A stretch of 64,000 nucleotides of DNA, from NCBI RefSeq assembly GCF_001606025.1, contig NZ_CP014945.1:1984001-2048000 (forward strand), in the 5' to 3' direction. The notes under the pieces were generated by a model. That model was not told the origin of the DNA, made no database searches, and worked only from the letters and a program-made list of their open reading frames with translations. The position numbers and the translations under genes were made by a program. This DNA comes from Psychrobacter alimentarius (GTDB lineage: Bacteria; Pseudomonadota; Gammaproteobacteria; Pseudomonadales; Moraxellaceae). Below, piece by piece: positions 46,481 through 55,610 of this stretch. Each line of letters begins with the position of its first letter. Within the stretch, counting starts at the first letter, position 1.

Positions 46481-47002
46481 TTAATACTCTCTTACCATAT
46501 CCTTTTGGGCTTTGTCATACTTAAAACAAAAAGGTTGATCTACATAGCTGTCAGACATTCTATAAGCATCGATATTGCCTGAGAAACAAAAGCGGTTAGA
46601 TTTAATACTAAAATCAAAATCAATCGTATCGCCTTTCTTATTAACGATCATTGGCTTACCATTTGATCCAGTTGCCGCTGATAACGAATAACTAAAAGGT
46701 ACTACTGTCTTACTAGCAGGGTCAATCACAACCAAACGATAAGGTTTTTTATTAACATACCCCGTAGCATTGGTTTCAAAAATATAGATAATCTGATTAC
46801 CATTGAAGTTAGGCTTGCGCTCTTTCATAACGGTTGCATAGCTTTTCAAACGACTGTCTGTGCAAAATTTCTCGTCCTCATAATCAAAATCACATTCAAC
46901 CACTGTGACACCATATTTTGTTTTAGGTGCTGCATTAGCCGTAGAGGGTAGACCTAAGATAATCATCGATGCTGCTAGTAGCAGGCTTGTCCTTTTAAAC
47001 AT
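46481..47002 (-). CDS. Secreted hypothetical protein (173 aa)
   Basis: A clear Sec signal peptide is present (basic start, hydrophobic core, ANAA cleavage region at about residue 24). The mature part has four cysteines in the form ECDFD, KFCTD, RFCFS and PFCFK, suggesting one or two disulfides, and an otherwise beta-rich sequence. The family is not recognised. AGGA lies upstream of the ATG. It lies 97 bp after the WG-repeat protein gene on the same strand, so the two secreted proteins may be expressed together. Confidence 0.75.
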   Translation of the reverse strand: MFKRTSLLLAASMIILGLPSTANAAPKTKYGVTVVECDFDYEDEKFCTDSRLKSYATVMKERKPNFNGNQIIYIFETNATGYVNKKPYRLVVIDPASKTVVPFSYSLSAATGSNGKPMIVNKKGDTIDFDFSIKSNRFCFSGNIDAYRMSDSYVDQPFCFKYDKAQKDMVREY

Positions 47003-47099
47003 GAAATTTTTCCTATAAATTTAAATAAATTGAGTACTTTTTACGCGGCTCACTTTCAGATGTCAGTAAGTATGCATTTTTAAGAATAGATGTGAGAAA

Positions 47100-48119
47100 T
47101 TACTGATCGTTTTGCGGATAGCGCTCTTGGTCTATCTCATTCCAGTCCATGTAGGTTTTTTTAGAAAGCACTTTCCCTTGGCGGTCTAATGTATAGCGCG
47201 TGATACTGTCATAGCCATTATCATAAGCATTAGCGCTTTTAGTATTTAGGTTATAGACATCGAGCTTCCCATTTTCATAGCGACCACCATCGACATCTAC
47301 GGCATCCCCCATTGGCTCTATATAAGCCATGTCATATTTTGGTGAGACAATGACCTTACCTGTTTTATCGATGACACCCCATTTACCACTTCTATAGTCT
47401 CCAATCTTGACAGCAGACAGTCCTTCTGAGAACTCCATTGCCTCATCCCATTTAGCTGCTATCATTGTTTTGCCAGAGGTGTCCACAAAGCCTGTTTTGC
47501 TCTCTTCATCACCCAATGTAGATGTGCTATATCTGGCCAATCCTTCTGAATAGTCATCTAGCCAGTTAAATTTAAACGGTACGACTGTTTTGCCTGTTTT
47601 ATCAATTGCTCCAAATTTATCGTTTTTACTCACCACTGCTAGCCCATCATTAAAGTCACCGGCACTCTGATATAAATAAGGTATGGTCATTTTCCCTACC
47701 TTATTCATATAGCCGTATTTACCGTCTTTATATGCGGCTACCATACCTTCTTGGAAATCTCGAAAATCAATATAATAGCCACCAGTCATCGGTGCTTGAT
47801 GCTCAACAGGTATGACTAATTTACCCGCTTCGTTAATATAGCCTTGCCAGTACAGATAGTCTTCATAGTCCTCACCGCCGTCATAGCTCTTGACCATTCC
47901 CATTTTCATGATCGCGACACGAGCCATACCTTCAGAGAAGCCACCACAGCTATAATATTTTGCAGGTACGATGACTTTTCCTCTGTCATCTTTGTAGCCA
48001 CACTGAGGTTGCTCCGTATTCTCTAACTCAAAAGCTTGTAAGCTAGCGGTTGCACTACTTGCGCCAAACGCTGCACATAGACCCAATATCATCGCCCCTT
48101 TAGTCTTATTCTTCTTCAT
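47100..48119 (-). CDS. Secreted WG (KWG) repeat protein (339 aa)
   Basis: A signal peptide is predicted (MKKNK start, hydrophobic stretch, cleavage near SATAS). The rest consists of about eight WG-type repeats of roughly 40 aa with the recurring pattern D-x-x-G-K-x-x-I/V-P-x-x-Y/F-x-x-x-x-x-F-x-E/D-G-x-A, for example KYGYMNKVGKMTIP and KFGAIDKTGKTVVP. Such repeats form beta-propeller-like or solenoid surfaces for protein binding; function is not known. It lies between the TM0106-type gene, after its terminator, and the 173-aa secreted protein gene. Confidence 0.85.
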   Translation of the reverse strand: MKKNKTKGAMILGLCAAFGASSATASLQAFELENTEQPQCGYKDDRGKVIVPAKYYSCGGFSEGMARVAIMKMGMVKSYDGGEDYEDYLYWQGYINEAGKLVIPVEHQAPMTGGYYIDFRDFQEGMVAAYKDGKYGYMNKVGKMTIPYLYQSAGDFNDGLAVVSKNDKFGAIDKTGKTVVPFKFNWLDDYSEGLARYSTSTLGDEESKTGFVDTSGKTMIAAKWDEAMEFSEGLSAVKIGDYRSGKWGVIDKTGKVIVSPKYDMAYIEPMGDAVDVDGGRYENGKLDVYNLNTKSANAYDNGYDSITRYTLDRQGKVLSKKTYMDWNEIDQERYPQNDQ

Positions 48120-48519
48120 TCCAGTCTCATTAGTAAGGTGTAAATGCTATTTGCAATCCACAAACATATCTATGAAATACAGTCAATAGATATCGCTAAA
48201 TTCAATAAACAATAGTAGTCAACTTTATTTTAATAATCAATATATATGTTATGCGATATAGTAATTTTAAATAGTCTCGAAGAATCTAAAGGCACAAAAA
48301 AGGACACAACGTCATCGTTATATCCTTCTGTATATTTTATGAATATTTACTATGGCTTCGCTATGACATAATAAAAGATTTAGGGTTTACTGTTCAGACT
48401 ATTAATATCATTTTTGAAATTCATAAACAGTCTACTTTATCTATCCTCAAAATTTTTAGAACTCAAAAAATCTATTATTTCACTCGACCAGTTACATCTA
48501 CTTCGTTAATAAAATATTA
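48120..48519. other. Intergenic region between the WG-repeat gene and the nuclease-helicase gene
   Basis: No gene is seen. The stretch is AT-rich and contains a terminator hairpin (48296-48327) reading in the minus direction. The part between the hairpin and 48120 probably holds the promoter for the WG-repeat gene. Confidence 0.4.
48296..48327 (-). terminator. Rho-independent terminator behind the TM0106-type gene
   Basis: In the minus-strand RNA AAGGAUAUAACG pairs over 12 positions, two of them G-U, with CGUUGUGUCCUU around an AUGA loop, followed by a run of U. It lies about 190 bp beyond the stop of the nuclease-helicase gene. Confidence 0.7.
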
Positions 48520-51500
48520 TTAATGTAGAAATATAGCTTGTTCTGTATATGTAGCGTTTGTATCGCTACTCATATACATGACTGCATTAAATAAATTTAC
48601 TTTTCTTAGCTGTTCGACACTGTTAACAGAGGTATTACCAAGATTAGGATTTGCTACTACGATAGCTAATGTTTGCGCTCTAGAAATCGCCACATTAATG
48701 CGGTTTTTATCGAATAAGAAGTCCATACCTCGAGGCGACTCATTGGCATCACTAGCACACATACTCAAAAATACGATTGGAGACTCTTGACCTTGAAATT
48801 TATCTACGCTTCCAACTTTTGCTTGTTTACCCAAGACGTTTTTTAGCTTACTAACTTGATGATTGTATGGGGCGACAAACAACATATCGTCCCATGTGAT
48901 TGGTCGAACAACTGCCTCTCCATTATCTTTAGTCAAACCAGTATGAAGCATACAACCCAGTAGCGACTTAGCCAATTGCTCAATCATTGCCACTTCCTCA
49001 TCAGAAGCTTGAGTATTACCCTCATGCTCTACAGGAACAAAAATAATGCCTGCCTCGGTGTTTATGTGCATATCTAACGTTTGGGGGACAATACTATGAT
49101 TGGCTGTGGGTTCTAATACTTTTAAAATACGCTTATCATTATCAAGGTGAGATCTTAATTTGCTTTCATAGATTAGCTGACTGATAACTGTGTTGACCTT
49201 ACTATGCATACGATAGGTCATGTCTAAGAACACACCCATATCTGCAGATATGGTTGGTGTATCATGTAATAAATAGTCCAGTATAGATAGCCCGCTTTTA
49301 GCAGGATGCGTACCTTGTGAAGGTTGACCTAGTTGCATCTGATCACCCATCAATACCAGATTTCTAGCGCTACGACTCATAGCAACTAAGTTGGCTGTTG
49401 ATACTTGACCTGCTTCATCAACAAAAAGATAATCGAGCTGATCTGCCATGTCCTCACGAGCAAATCCCCATGCAGTTGTGCCGACAACACATGCTGGCTG
49501 AATATGATTGGCTAATTGATTGTTGCTTATTATAGTCACGTCATAATCAGAAAGTTCATCATCTGTTTCTTTGGTGCAGAAAGACGATGCTTTTATATTA
49601 TTCTGTTTACAGTGCTTGGCCGTGCTAAGTAATAGATTGTTGATCGCTTTATGGCTATTACTTGAGATACCAATTTTCGCCCCTGACTTAAGCAAATGAG
49701 CGATTGCATGTTTCCCTGTGTAAGTTTTACCTGAACCCGGAGGACCTTGTATCGGCAGGTAACTACTATCGAGATTACTAATGGCTATGATGACTTGCTT
49801 TAAGCGAGTATCTGGTTCCTCACTGCTGACGATATCACCACCTTTGTGATTTAATAGTCTTGGCTTTACACCCGTTAAAAAATCCATAATGGCAGATTTT
49901 TTCTGTCTAAATAAACCTTGTTCATACTCGACCACCGTTTTAAATACTGCTTCTGCAATAACCTTACTAGATATAAGTTCATCGGGAATGAGCGATACCA
50001 TACTTGGTGGTTCATGTTTAGCTTTGAGTACAATTACCCCATTTCCTAAATCACTATCCTCTTTAACCAACCCTACTGTGACGTTTTTATCTTCAGATGT
50101 TTCTACCCCAAGGACATAAAAATTGTTTGCAGCACCTTTGAATTCTTGATTAATATCAAATCGGTATTCGTAACTTAGATTTCTAGCTTTTGGTGATGAT
50201 TTGAATGGCTCTCTTTGTGTACGCTCGCAAAGAGCAAGACAATCTAGGTCATCCATAAGCATCACTTCCTCTGAGCCAAGCCGATCAAATAACCTCCAGA
50301 ATAAAGGCTTGGCCTCGCGACGATGAAAATCTAACATCCATGCTAGATTCTCAGTGAGTTGTGCTTGCTTAGAGTCGACTAGTAACTCTGTTTGGGCTTG
50401 GGCTAATAGACGGTCACGCAGTGCAGTAACCATAGTTGCTTCTTCAGATATTTCTGGCTCAATAACTTCAGCTTTACCTAAATAGTCAATATTATGAATT
50501 GTTTGTTGTTCTCTTAGCCATACTGCTAGCTCTTGCGTCGAGTCACAATCATCAATATTATAATCTCGAATATCACTAAGTATTTTTGAAGTTTGCCAAG
50601 TATCTCCTTCCTCGCCCCGTTGGTATAACGCTCGCCACTGGTCATAAACAATGATCGAATCACTGCCGTTACCCACTTGTGTATTACGCTTATTACGGTA
50701 CAGAAGCTCCACATTTTTAATCGAGTACCGAGGAGCACCTAATCGCAAGCCGCCCTTTACTACCTTATATAAATCGACAAATACTTCATTTCTTAGTAGT
50801 TGATCAACCTCAAATTCACAGATACCATAGCGTCCCATCAGCTTACGACAAGCTGTAACTTCGTAACTGGCATAGTGGTAAATATGCATACTGGGGTCTT
50901 GTTGCCATCTATCGTAAGCCCAATGGATGAAATCTTGGAAACACTGTTTTTCCTGTTCACGATTGTGAGCCCAAAAGTCCTTGAACTGACGGTTGCCATG
51001 CTCATCCAAATAGCTATTACCCCACAGATATTCTAGCCCACCTTCATCGAGCGGAAAACCTTCAATATCAAAGAATACATCCATCGGAGAATCAGGTGGC
51101 AGTAATGTCAGTCCTTTTTTCTCACCTTGCGCAGGTTTTATTATTTCAAACTCTGGTCTAGCGCTATCAATCATCACCTCTGGTCTTTGACTTTTTAACT
51201 TACTCTTTATTTGTATACTCGCTTGAGCTTTAAGTTTAGTAAATATCGTAGAATGCATACCACCCACAGAAAATATAGATGAGTCTGCAAGCTGCTGCAT
51301 GGTATGTATACCTACCTTATTAAGCTTCTTAATTTGTCCTTTGGTAATACTTGCTACTTGGCATAAATGATCTTTACTGAGCAAAATCTGTTCGGCATGG
51401 TTACTCCAGTTACCCCAACTTTCAGAATCAGCAGGGTTTGGACAATGATTTATGTGGAATTCAGCATGCTCTTTTAGAAAGGTGTCTTTCAATTTTAAGT

Positions 51501-52074
51501 AATAATAGTAAAAGTCATAAGTCCTTAATACTTGTACCTCACCATTGCCAAGAGCAACCGTAATATACTGAGGTAAACATCCTTGAATAGACTCAAGCAT
51601 TTGAGCATAGCAACATAACTGAATGATAAATGTCGGCTTTACTCTACTGGCAAGCTTAGTATCCCATACCTCATAATGCCAATTACCAAAACTACTTGGT
51701 AGATGCTCTGGCTCATGATTCACCTTGACCAAGAAGTCAGCAAATCCTGCAAACTGATCCAGTTCCAGCCTTGCTTGCACAATTATTTCGACACCACTTT
51801 GCATTGCTTGCAAAGTTTTAGCATATCTTTCATCATTGTTCTCCCCCTCAATTTTTATTAGATTCTTACCTTCGGCTATAAACATTGCCTCCAGCTTATC
51901 CTCATGCTGATAACCTTTTTGTTGCAGCATTACCATGAGATCATCGTTGGGATCTTGCTTTGGTACTAACTCTGGATATTCTTGAGCAAACCTATCCATC
52001 CATGAAGCGAAAGGACTTTCCATATATTTGGTTAGATCCGATGGGGAGTAATACATATGCTCTTTTTTATACAT
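48520..52074 (-). CDS. TM0106-family RecB-like nuclease / RNase H-like / SF1 helicase fusion (1184 aa)
   Basis: Three parts can be seen. Residues about 1-230 form a RecB-type nuclease-like domain (GYQHEDKLEAMF, then HYEVWDTKLASR with Asp and the T-K pair). Residues about 335-520 form a DEDD exonuclease/RNase H-like domain (DVFFDIEGFPLDEGG, then YHYASYE and DYNIDDCDSTQ). From about 760 it is an SF1 (UPF1-like) helicase: P-loop IQGPPGSGKTYTG near 775, Walker B DEAG near 884, DKFQGQES and INVAISRAQTL near 1127. This is the TM0106 architecture; similar enzymes occur in DNA repair and defence settings. The ATG at 52074 has AGGA six bases upstream. It is divergent from the LRR gene. Confidence 0.88.
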   Translation of the reverse strand: MYKKEHMYYSPSDLTKYMESPFASWMDRFAQEYPELVPKQDPNDDLMVMLQQKGYQHEDKLEAMFIAEGKNLIKIEGENNDERYAKTLQAMQSGVEIIVQARLELDQFAGFADFLVKVNHEPEHLPSSFGNWHYEVWDTKLASRVKPTFIIQLCCYAQMLESIQGCLPQYITVALGNGEVQVLRTYDFYYYYLKLKDTFLKEHAEFHINHCPNPADSESWGNWSNHAEQILLSKDHLCQVASITKGQIKKLNKVGIHTMQQLADSSIFSVGGMHSTIFTKLKAQASIQIKSKLKSQRPEVMIDSARPEFEIIKPAQGEKKGLTLLPPDSPMDVFFDIEGFPLDEGGLEYLWGNSYLDEHGNRQFKDFWAHNREQEKQCFQDFIHWAYDRWQQDPSMHIYHYASYEVTACRKLMGRYGICEFEVDQLLRNEVFVDLYKVVKGGLRLGAPRYSIKNVELLYRNKRNTQVGNGSDSIIVYDQWRALYQRGEEGDTWQTSKILSDIRDYNIDDCDSTQELAVWLREQQTIHNIDYLGKAEVIEPEISEEATMVTALRDRLLAQAQTELLVDSKQAQLTENLAWMLDFHRREAKPLFWRLFDRLGSEEVMLMDDLDCLALCERTQREPFKSSPKARNLSYEYRFDINQEFKGAANNFYVLGVETSEDKNVTVGLVKEDSDLGNGVIVLKAKHEPPSMVSLIPDELISSKVIAEAVFKTVVEYEQGLFRQKKSAIMDFLTGVKPRLLNHKGGDIVSSEEPDTRLKQVIIAISNLDSSYLPIQGPPGSGKTYTGKHAIAHLLKSGAKIGISSNSHKAINNLLLSTAKHCKQNNIKASSFCTKETDDELSDYDVTIISNNQLANHIQPACVVGTTAWGFAREDMADQLDYLFVDEAGQVSTANLVAMSRSARNLVLMGDQMQLGQPSQGTHPAKSGLSILDYLLHDTPTISADMGVFLDMTYRMHSKVNTVISQLIYESKLRSHLDNDKRILKVLEPTANHSIVPQTLDMHINTEAGIIFVPVEHEGNTQASDEEVAMIEQLAKSLLGCMLHTGLTKDNGEAVVRPITWDDMLFVAPYNHQVSKLKNVLGKQAKVGSVDKFQGQESPIVFLSMCASDANESPRGMDFLFDKNRINVAISRAQTLAIVVANPNLGNTSVNSVEQLRKVNLFNAVMYMSSDTNATYTEQAIFLH

Positions 52075-52113
52075 GAAACATCCTGTTTTTCGAAATTTAT
52101 AAGTATATTAATC

Positions 52114-52154
52114 ATACTTATTTCCGCGACACTGGTTGTCGCGGAAATAAGTAT
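52114..52154. repeat. Perfect 18-bp inverted repeat between divergent genes
   Basis: ATACTTATTTCCGCGACA at 52114-52131 pairs perfectly with TGTCGCGGAAATAAGTAT at 52137-52154; the loop is CTGGT. No T run follows on either side, so it is not a standard terminator. The rest of the 52075-52437 gap holds no gene. It could be a transcription factor operator serving both genes, a leftover terminus of a mobile element or a cruciform structure. Confidence 0.9.
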
Positions 52155-52437
52155 TCGTATTGCAATTTTTATGGTTATAGTAGATATTAATGAAAAGATG
52201 TCTACTTATCAGGTTTTTTATCCTAGCTTGATAACATAGTCAATAAAAATCTCTCGATATTTTTCATTTTAAAACACGGATAATATTTCAAATATTGAAA
52301 GACTATTAGGTTGGACACTTAAATGATTTAAGGCTTGTAAGTGATGTTTAGACAGTAACATGAATCCAAGCTAGCCAACCATTCGTGAATGCCATGGAAG
52401 TTTCAAACTTAAAAGTTAACTACTTAGGAAGAGCAAA

Positions 52438-54327
52438 ATGACAATCAAAAGAGATCCAACTATCAAGCCGTGGATGGAAGAAATCTGGGTATGGGCAGAT
52501 AAGCTTGAGCTCTCAGAAGAGCTAATGCCTCGTGATATTAATGCTTTACTAGCCTTGACTGAATTAATACTAATTGAAAAAAATATCACCGAAGTACCAG
52601 ATTCTATAGGTAACCTTAAGAACCTTAAGGTCCTTAGTCTTAGTGAGAACTATAAGCTAAAAGCACTTCCAGAAAGTATTGGCGATCTTGTGAATCTAGA
52701 AGAATTATCACTTTATTACAATGCATTGAATGCGTTACCTGATAGCATTGGCAAACTAAGAAATTTAAAAGAGTTTAATTTAGATGGTAACAAACTTAAG
52801 ACACTTCCAGAAAGTATTGGTAATCTTTCGAACCTAGAAAAATTATCACTTCATTACAATGCATTGAATGCTTTACCTGATAGCATTGGCAAACTAAGAA
52901 GTTTAAAAGAGTTTAGTTTAGACGGTAACAAACTTAAGACACTTCCAGAAGGTATTAGTGATCTTGTGAACCTAGAAAAATTATCATTTCATTACAATGC
53001 ATTGAATGCTTTACCTGATAGCATTGGCAAACTAAGAAGTTTAAAAGAGTTTAATTTAGTCGGTAACAAACTTAAGACACTTCCAGAAAGCATTGGTGAT
53101 CTTGTGAACCTAGAAGAGTTGAATCTTGATGATAATGGGTTGAGTACGCTACCTGATAATATTGGTCAAATGAAAGACTTGAAGATACTTGGCTTAGGAG
53201 TTAACAAACTTAAGACACTTCCAGAAAGTATTGCTCAAATGAAAAACTTGGAGAAGCTCAGTTTAAACGGCAACAAACTTAAGACGCTTCCAGAAAGTAT
53301 TGGTAGTCTGGCAAACCTGGAAGAATTGAGTCTTAACGATAATCTATTGAGTACGTTACCTGATAATATTGGCAAAGTAAAAAGCTTGAGAACGCTCAAC
53401 TTACAAAGTAATAAACTTAAGATGTTTCCGAAAAGTATTAGTGACCTCTCAAGCCTAGAGTATCTGACAATTGCCTATAATACGTTAAACGCCTTGCCTG
53501 ATAGCATTGGTCAAATAAAAAATTTGAAGTCACTTAGCTTAGAAGGTAACGAACTTAAGGTAATTCCAGAAAGTATTGGCGATCTTGTAAATCTAGAATA
53601 TTTGATTCTTAACAATAATATACTAAATACGCTACCTGATAGCATTACCAAGCTAAAGGATTTATATTCGTTATCACTTTGTGATAACTACCTAACCGAT
53701 TTATCTATAAAAGTTACTCAATTCTTGGAAGGATTAGGAGACACTGTTGATGATTGGAAACCAGATACTTACGATTTAGCCGTAGCACAAGAGCCTAGTT
53801 ATGAAATTTATTTAGATGAAGTTCCTGATACTGTTACTATTGATGAAGTAAAGTTAGATGATGACACTATTGAAGCAATAGAAAAACAAGTTACAAATGT
53901 TCTTGATAAAATTATTAGGGATAATATTACTGGTTTTGATCAAGACGTAGGTTACAAGGTACGTCCTGGTTATGGCTATGATAAGTTCTATTTAGATTTT
54001 GTTGATGGTTCATTTGACATGAGCTTACAGAGTTTAATACATTATATTATGCATGAAGACGGTCATTATCAGAAATTCTTAAATAGATCGCAATATGCTA
54101 GATTACTATATACATTACAACAGTATCCAGAATCTATTTTCAATCTCGACCATGATTTAGATGAGAATTACGATCGTATACAGCATGACACGTTAGATAG
54201 AATTTACTATCAGTCTGTTAGATTTGTAGGTACAGCTTTGATAAAAAATGGATTTGATGTAAGAGATACTTTCGAAGAGTATCTAGATGGTTGGGATGTG
54301 AATATTGATGGAGATAAAAATGTGTAA
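52438..54327 (+). CDS. Leucine-rich repeat protein with an unassigned C-terminal domain (629 aa)
   Basis: No signal peptide or membrane segment is seen. Residues about 45-430 hold around 16 to 17 LRRs of 23 aa with the pattern LPESIGxLxNLExLxLxxNxLxx. The DNA of several repeats is nearly identical, indicating recent internal duplication. Residues about 440-629 form an acidic C-terminal domain (TIEAIEKQVTNVLDKIIRD, then GYKVRPGYGYDKFYLDFV), not recognised; it includes HEDGH at 539-543, the form of a zinc-protease HExxH motif. The ATG has AGGAAG upstream. The next gene starts within its last 8 bases, so the two products are probably made together. It may sense or bind a partner through the LRRs. 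Confidence 0.8.
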   Translation: MTIKRDPTIKPWMEEIWVWADKLELSEELMPRDINALLALTELILIEKNITEVPDSIGNLKNLKVLSLSENYKLKALPESIGDLVNLEELSLYYNALNALPDSIGKLRNLKEFNLDGNKLKTLPESIGNLSNLEKLSLHYNALNALPDSIGKLRSLKEFSLDGNKLKTLPEGISDLVNLEKLSFHYNALNALPDSIGKLRSLKEFNLVGNKLKTLPESIGDLVNLEELNLDDNGLSTLPDNIGQMKDLKILGLGVNKLKTLPESIAQMKNLEKLSLNGNKLKTLPESIGSLANLEELSLNDNLLSTLPDNIGKVKSLRTLNLQSNKLKMFPKSISDLSSLEYLTIAYNTLNALPDSIGQIKNLKSLSLEGNELKVIPESIGDLVNLEYLILNNNILNTLPDSITKLKDLYSLSLCDNYLTDLSIKVTQFLEGLGDTVDDWKPDTYDLAVAQEPSYEIYLDEVPDTVTIDEVKLDDDTIEAIEKQVTNVLDKIIRDNITGFDQDVGYKVRPGYGYDKFYLDFVDGSFDMSLQSLIHYIMHEDGHYQKFLNRSQYARLLYTLQQYPESIFNLDHDLDENYDRIQHDTLDRIYYQSVRFVGTALIKNGFDVRDTFEEYLDGWDVNIDGDKNV

Positions 54328-54703
54328 TCTCAATCTGACTAGTAAAGAAGATTCATTAGAAATTACTGAGCCTTCAATGCTAATACGAATTAATGAGCTG
54401 TTTCGAGACGATATGTCAGATGAAGAGCTTTATAATGCCACTCGGAGTAGCTGGAGAGTGAGTCTTAATCGAGCCAACAATGTTGAATATGCCCTATCAG
54501 TATATAAGGGTATTGTACGTGAAGTATATCTGATAACAGCATGGCAGGAAGCGGACCCAACGGCTCATGAAAAAAATAATGGTCGTTTTGAATTCATTGG
54601 TAATATTGCTGAAGATACAATTAGAAACAAATACAAACTTAAATCAGTAAAGCATTATTTCAAAAAAGGAAATATGGCTCCTTTCATGTATATCAACAGC
54701 TGA
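54320..54703 (+). CDS. Hypothetical protein coupled to the LRR gene (127 aa)
   Basis: The start ATG at 54320 lies inside the last codons of the LRR gene and has GGAG six bases upstream; the frame is open further to a TTG at 54305 but without a ribosome-binding site. The small soluble product has the pattern LYNATRSSWRVSL, then YALSVYKGIVREVYLI, GRFEFIGNIAE and KSVKHYFKKGN. I have the impression of a recurrent small domain associated with defence genes, but cannot name it with confidence. Overlapping start and stop point to translational coupling with the LRR protein, and so to a shared task. Confidence 0.7.
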   Translation: MCNLNLTSKEDSLEITEPSMLIRINELFRDDMSDEELYNATRSSWRVSLNRANNVEYALSVYKGIVREVYLITAWQEADPTAHEKNNGRFEFIGNIAEDTIRNKYKLKSVKHYFKKGNMAPFMYINS

Positions 54704-54782
54704 GTAAATTAGCACTTACTGAAATGTCACCAGATTGTCGAAAGCTCAATGTTAAGAGACGATGACAATCTTGGGGCTAATC

Positions 54783-55500
54783 ATGACCACGTATATACTC
54801 GACACCGAAACAACAGGAGTCATTAAGCCACACATAACTGAGGCAGCATACTCTATTGTTAATATCATCAATGGTAAGGTAGCAATGCTACAGGAGCCAA
54901 GATCTAAGCGCTTTAATTCTCTGAAAGAAATTAGCTAGGGCTCTATGGCAATATCACATATATGTAATGAGTGAGGATGGGGTGGATGAACCACCTCATA
55001 CTGATTTTAGACTGCCTGACAGTGTTGAGCACTTGATTGGTCACAATATTGATTTTGATATGGCAGTTCTCAAAAATGCTAGCGAGACACATATACCTAA
55101 TCTTATTTGTACCAATGCGATGGCTAACTACCTTCTTCCTACGCTTGAGAGCCATAAGCTAGTATCTCTTCTCTATCACTTTCACTGAGATATATCCCGA
55201 ACTCAGGCAAAGGATTCACATGCTGCCATTGCTGATATTCACTGAGCTGGTGCTTGGTAGTTTGATTGATTTAGCCAATAGTCAGGATCATGAAATAATT
55301 GATGTGAAGAGCCTATATGAGTTTAGTGAGATGGCACGTGTACTGACGCATTTAAGCTTTGGCAAACATAAGGGGGGGGGACTATCGTAGATTTAGCAGC
55401 TAGTTCTGAGTGTGCTGGCTATCTTAAATGGCTACTTAAACAAGATAATGTTAATCCTTAGTTAGCTCAGGCTTGCCAGCAAGTATTAGAGTCGATATAA
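54783..55500 (+). pseudogene. Decayed ExoX-like 3'-5' exonuclease gene
   Basis: The remains follow the ExoX family from end to end. MTTYILDTETTG carries the DxE catalytic pair, then comes KEIS, a stop, and GSMAISHI; HTDFRLPDSVEHLIGHNIDFD follows in another frame, then KDSHAAIADI, and finally SFGKHKG and YLKWLLKQDNV. At least two nonsense codons (54937-54939 and near the end) and two or more frame changes break it, one of them at a run of nine G at 55372-55380. It should make no active exonuclease. The original protein was probably a DEDD exonuclease of about 230 aa. It lies between the LRR pair and the McrBC genes. Confidence 0.8.
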
Positions 55501-55610
55501 ACCTATTTATATTTATACCGTTAGCCCAGAGCTCTATTTGACAAGGCTATAAGAGCTCTAGATTTATTGAAGTCTTCTATAAATAGTGAGATAAGATTTG
55601 GATTCTAATT

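Noticed and set aside
54943..55188. 70-73-aa frames in the ExoX-like region as separate genes
   Set aside because: The plus-strand frame is one piece of the broken ExoX-like gene (HTDFRLPDSVEHLIGHNIDFD) and the minus-strand frame is its shadow.
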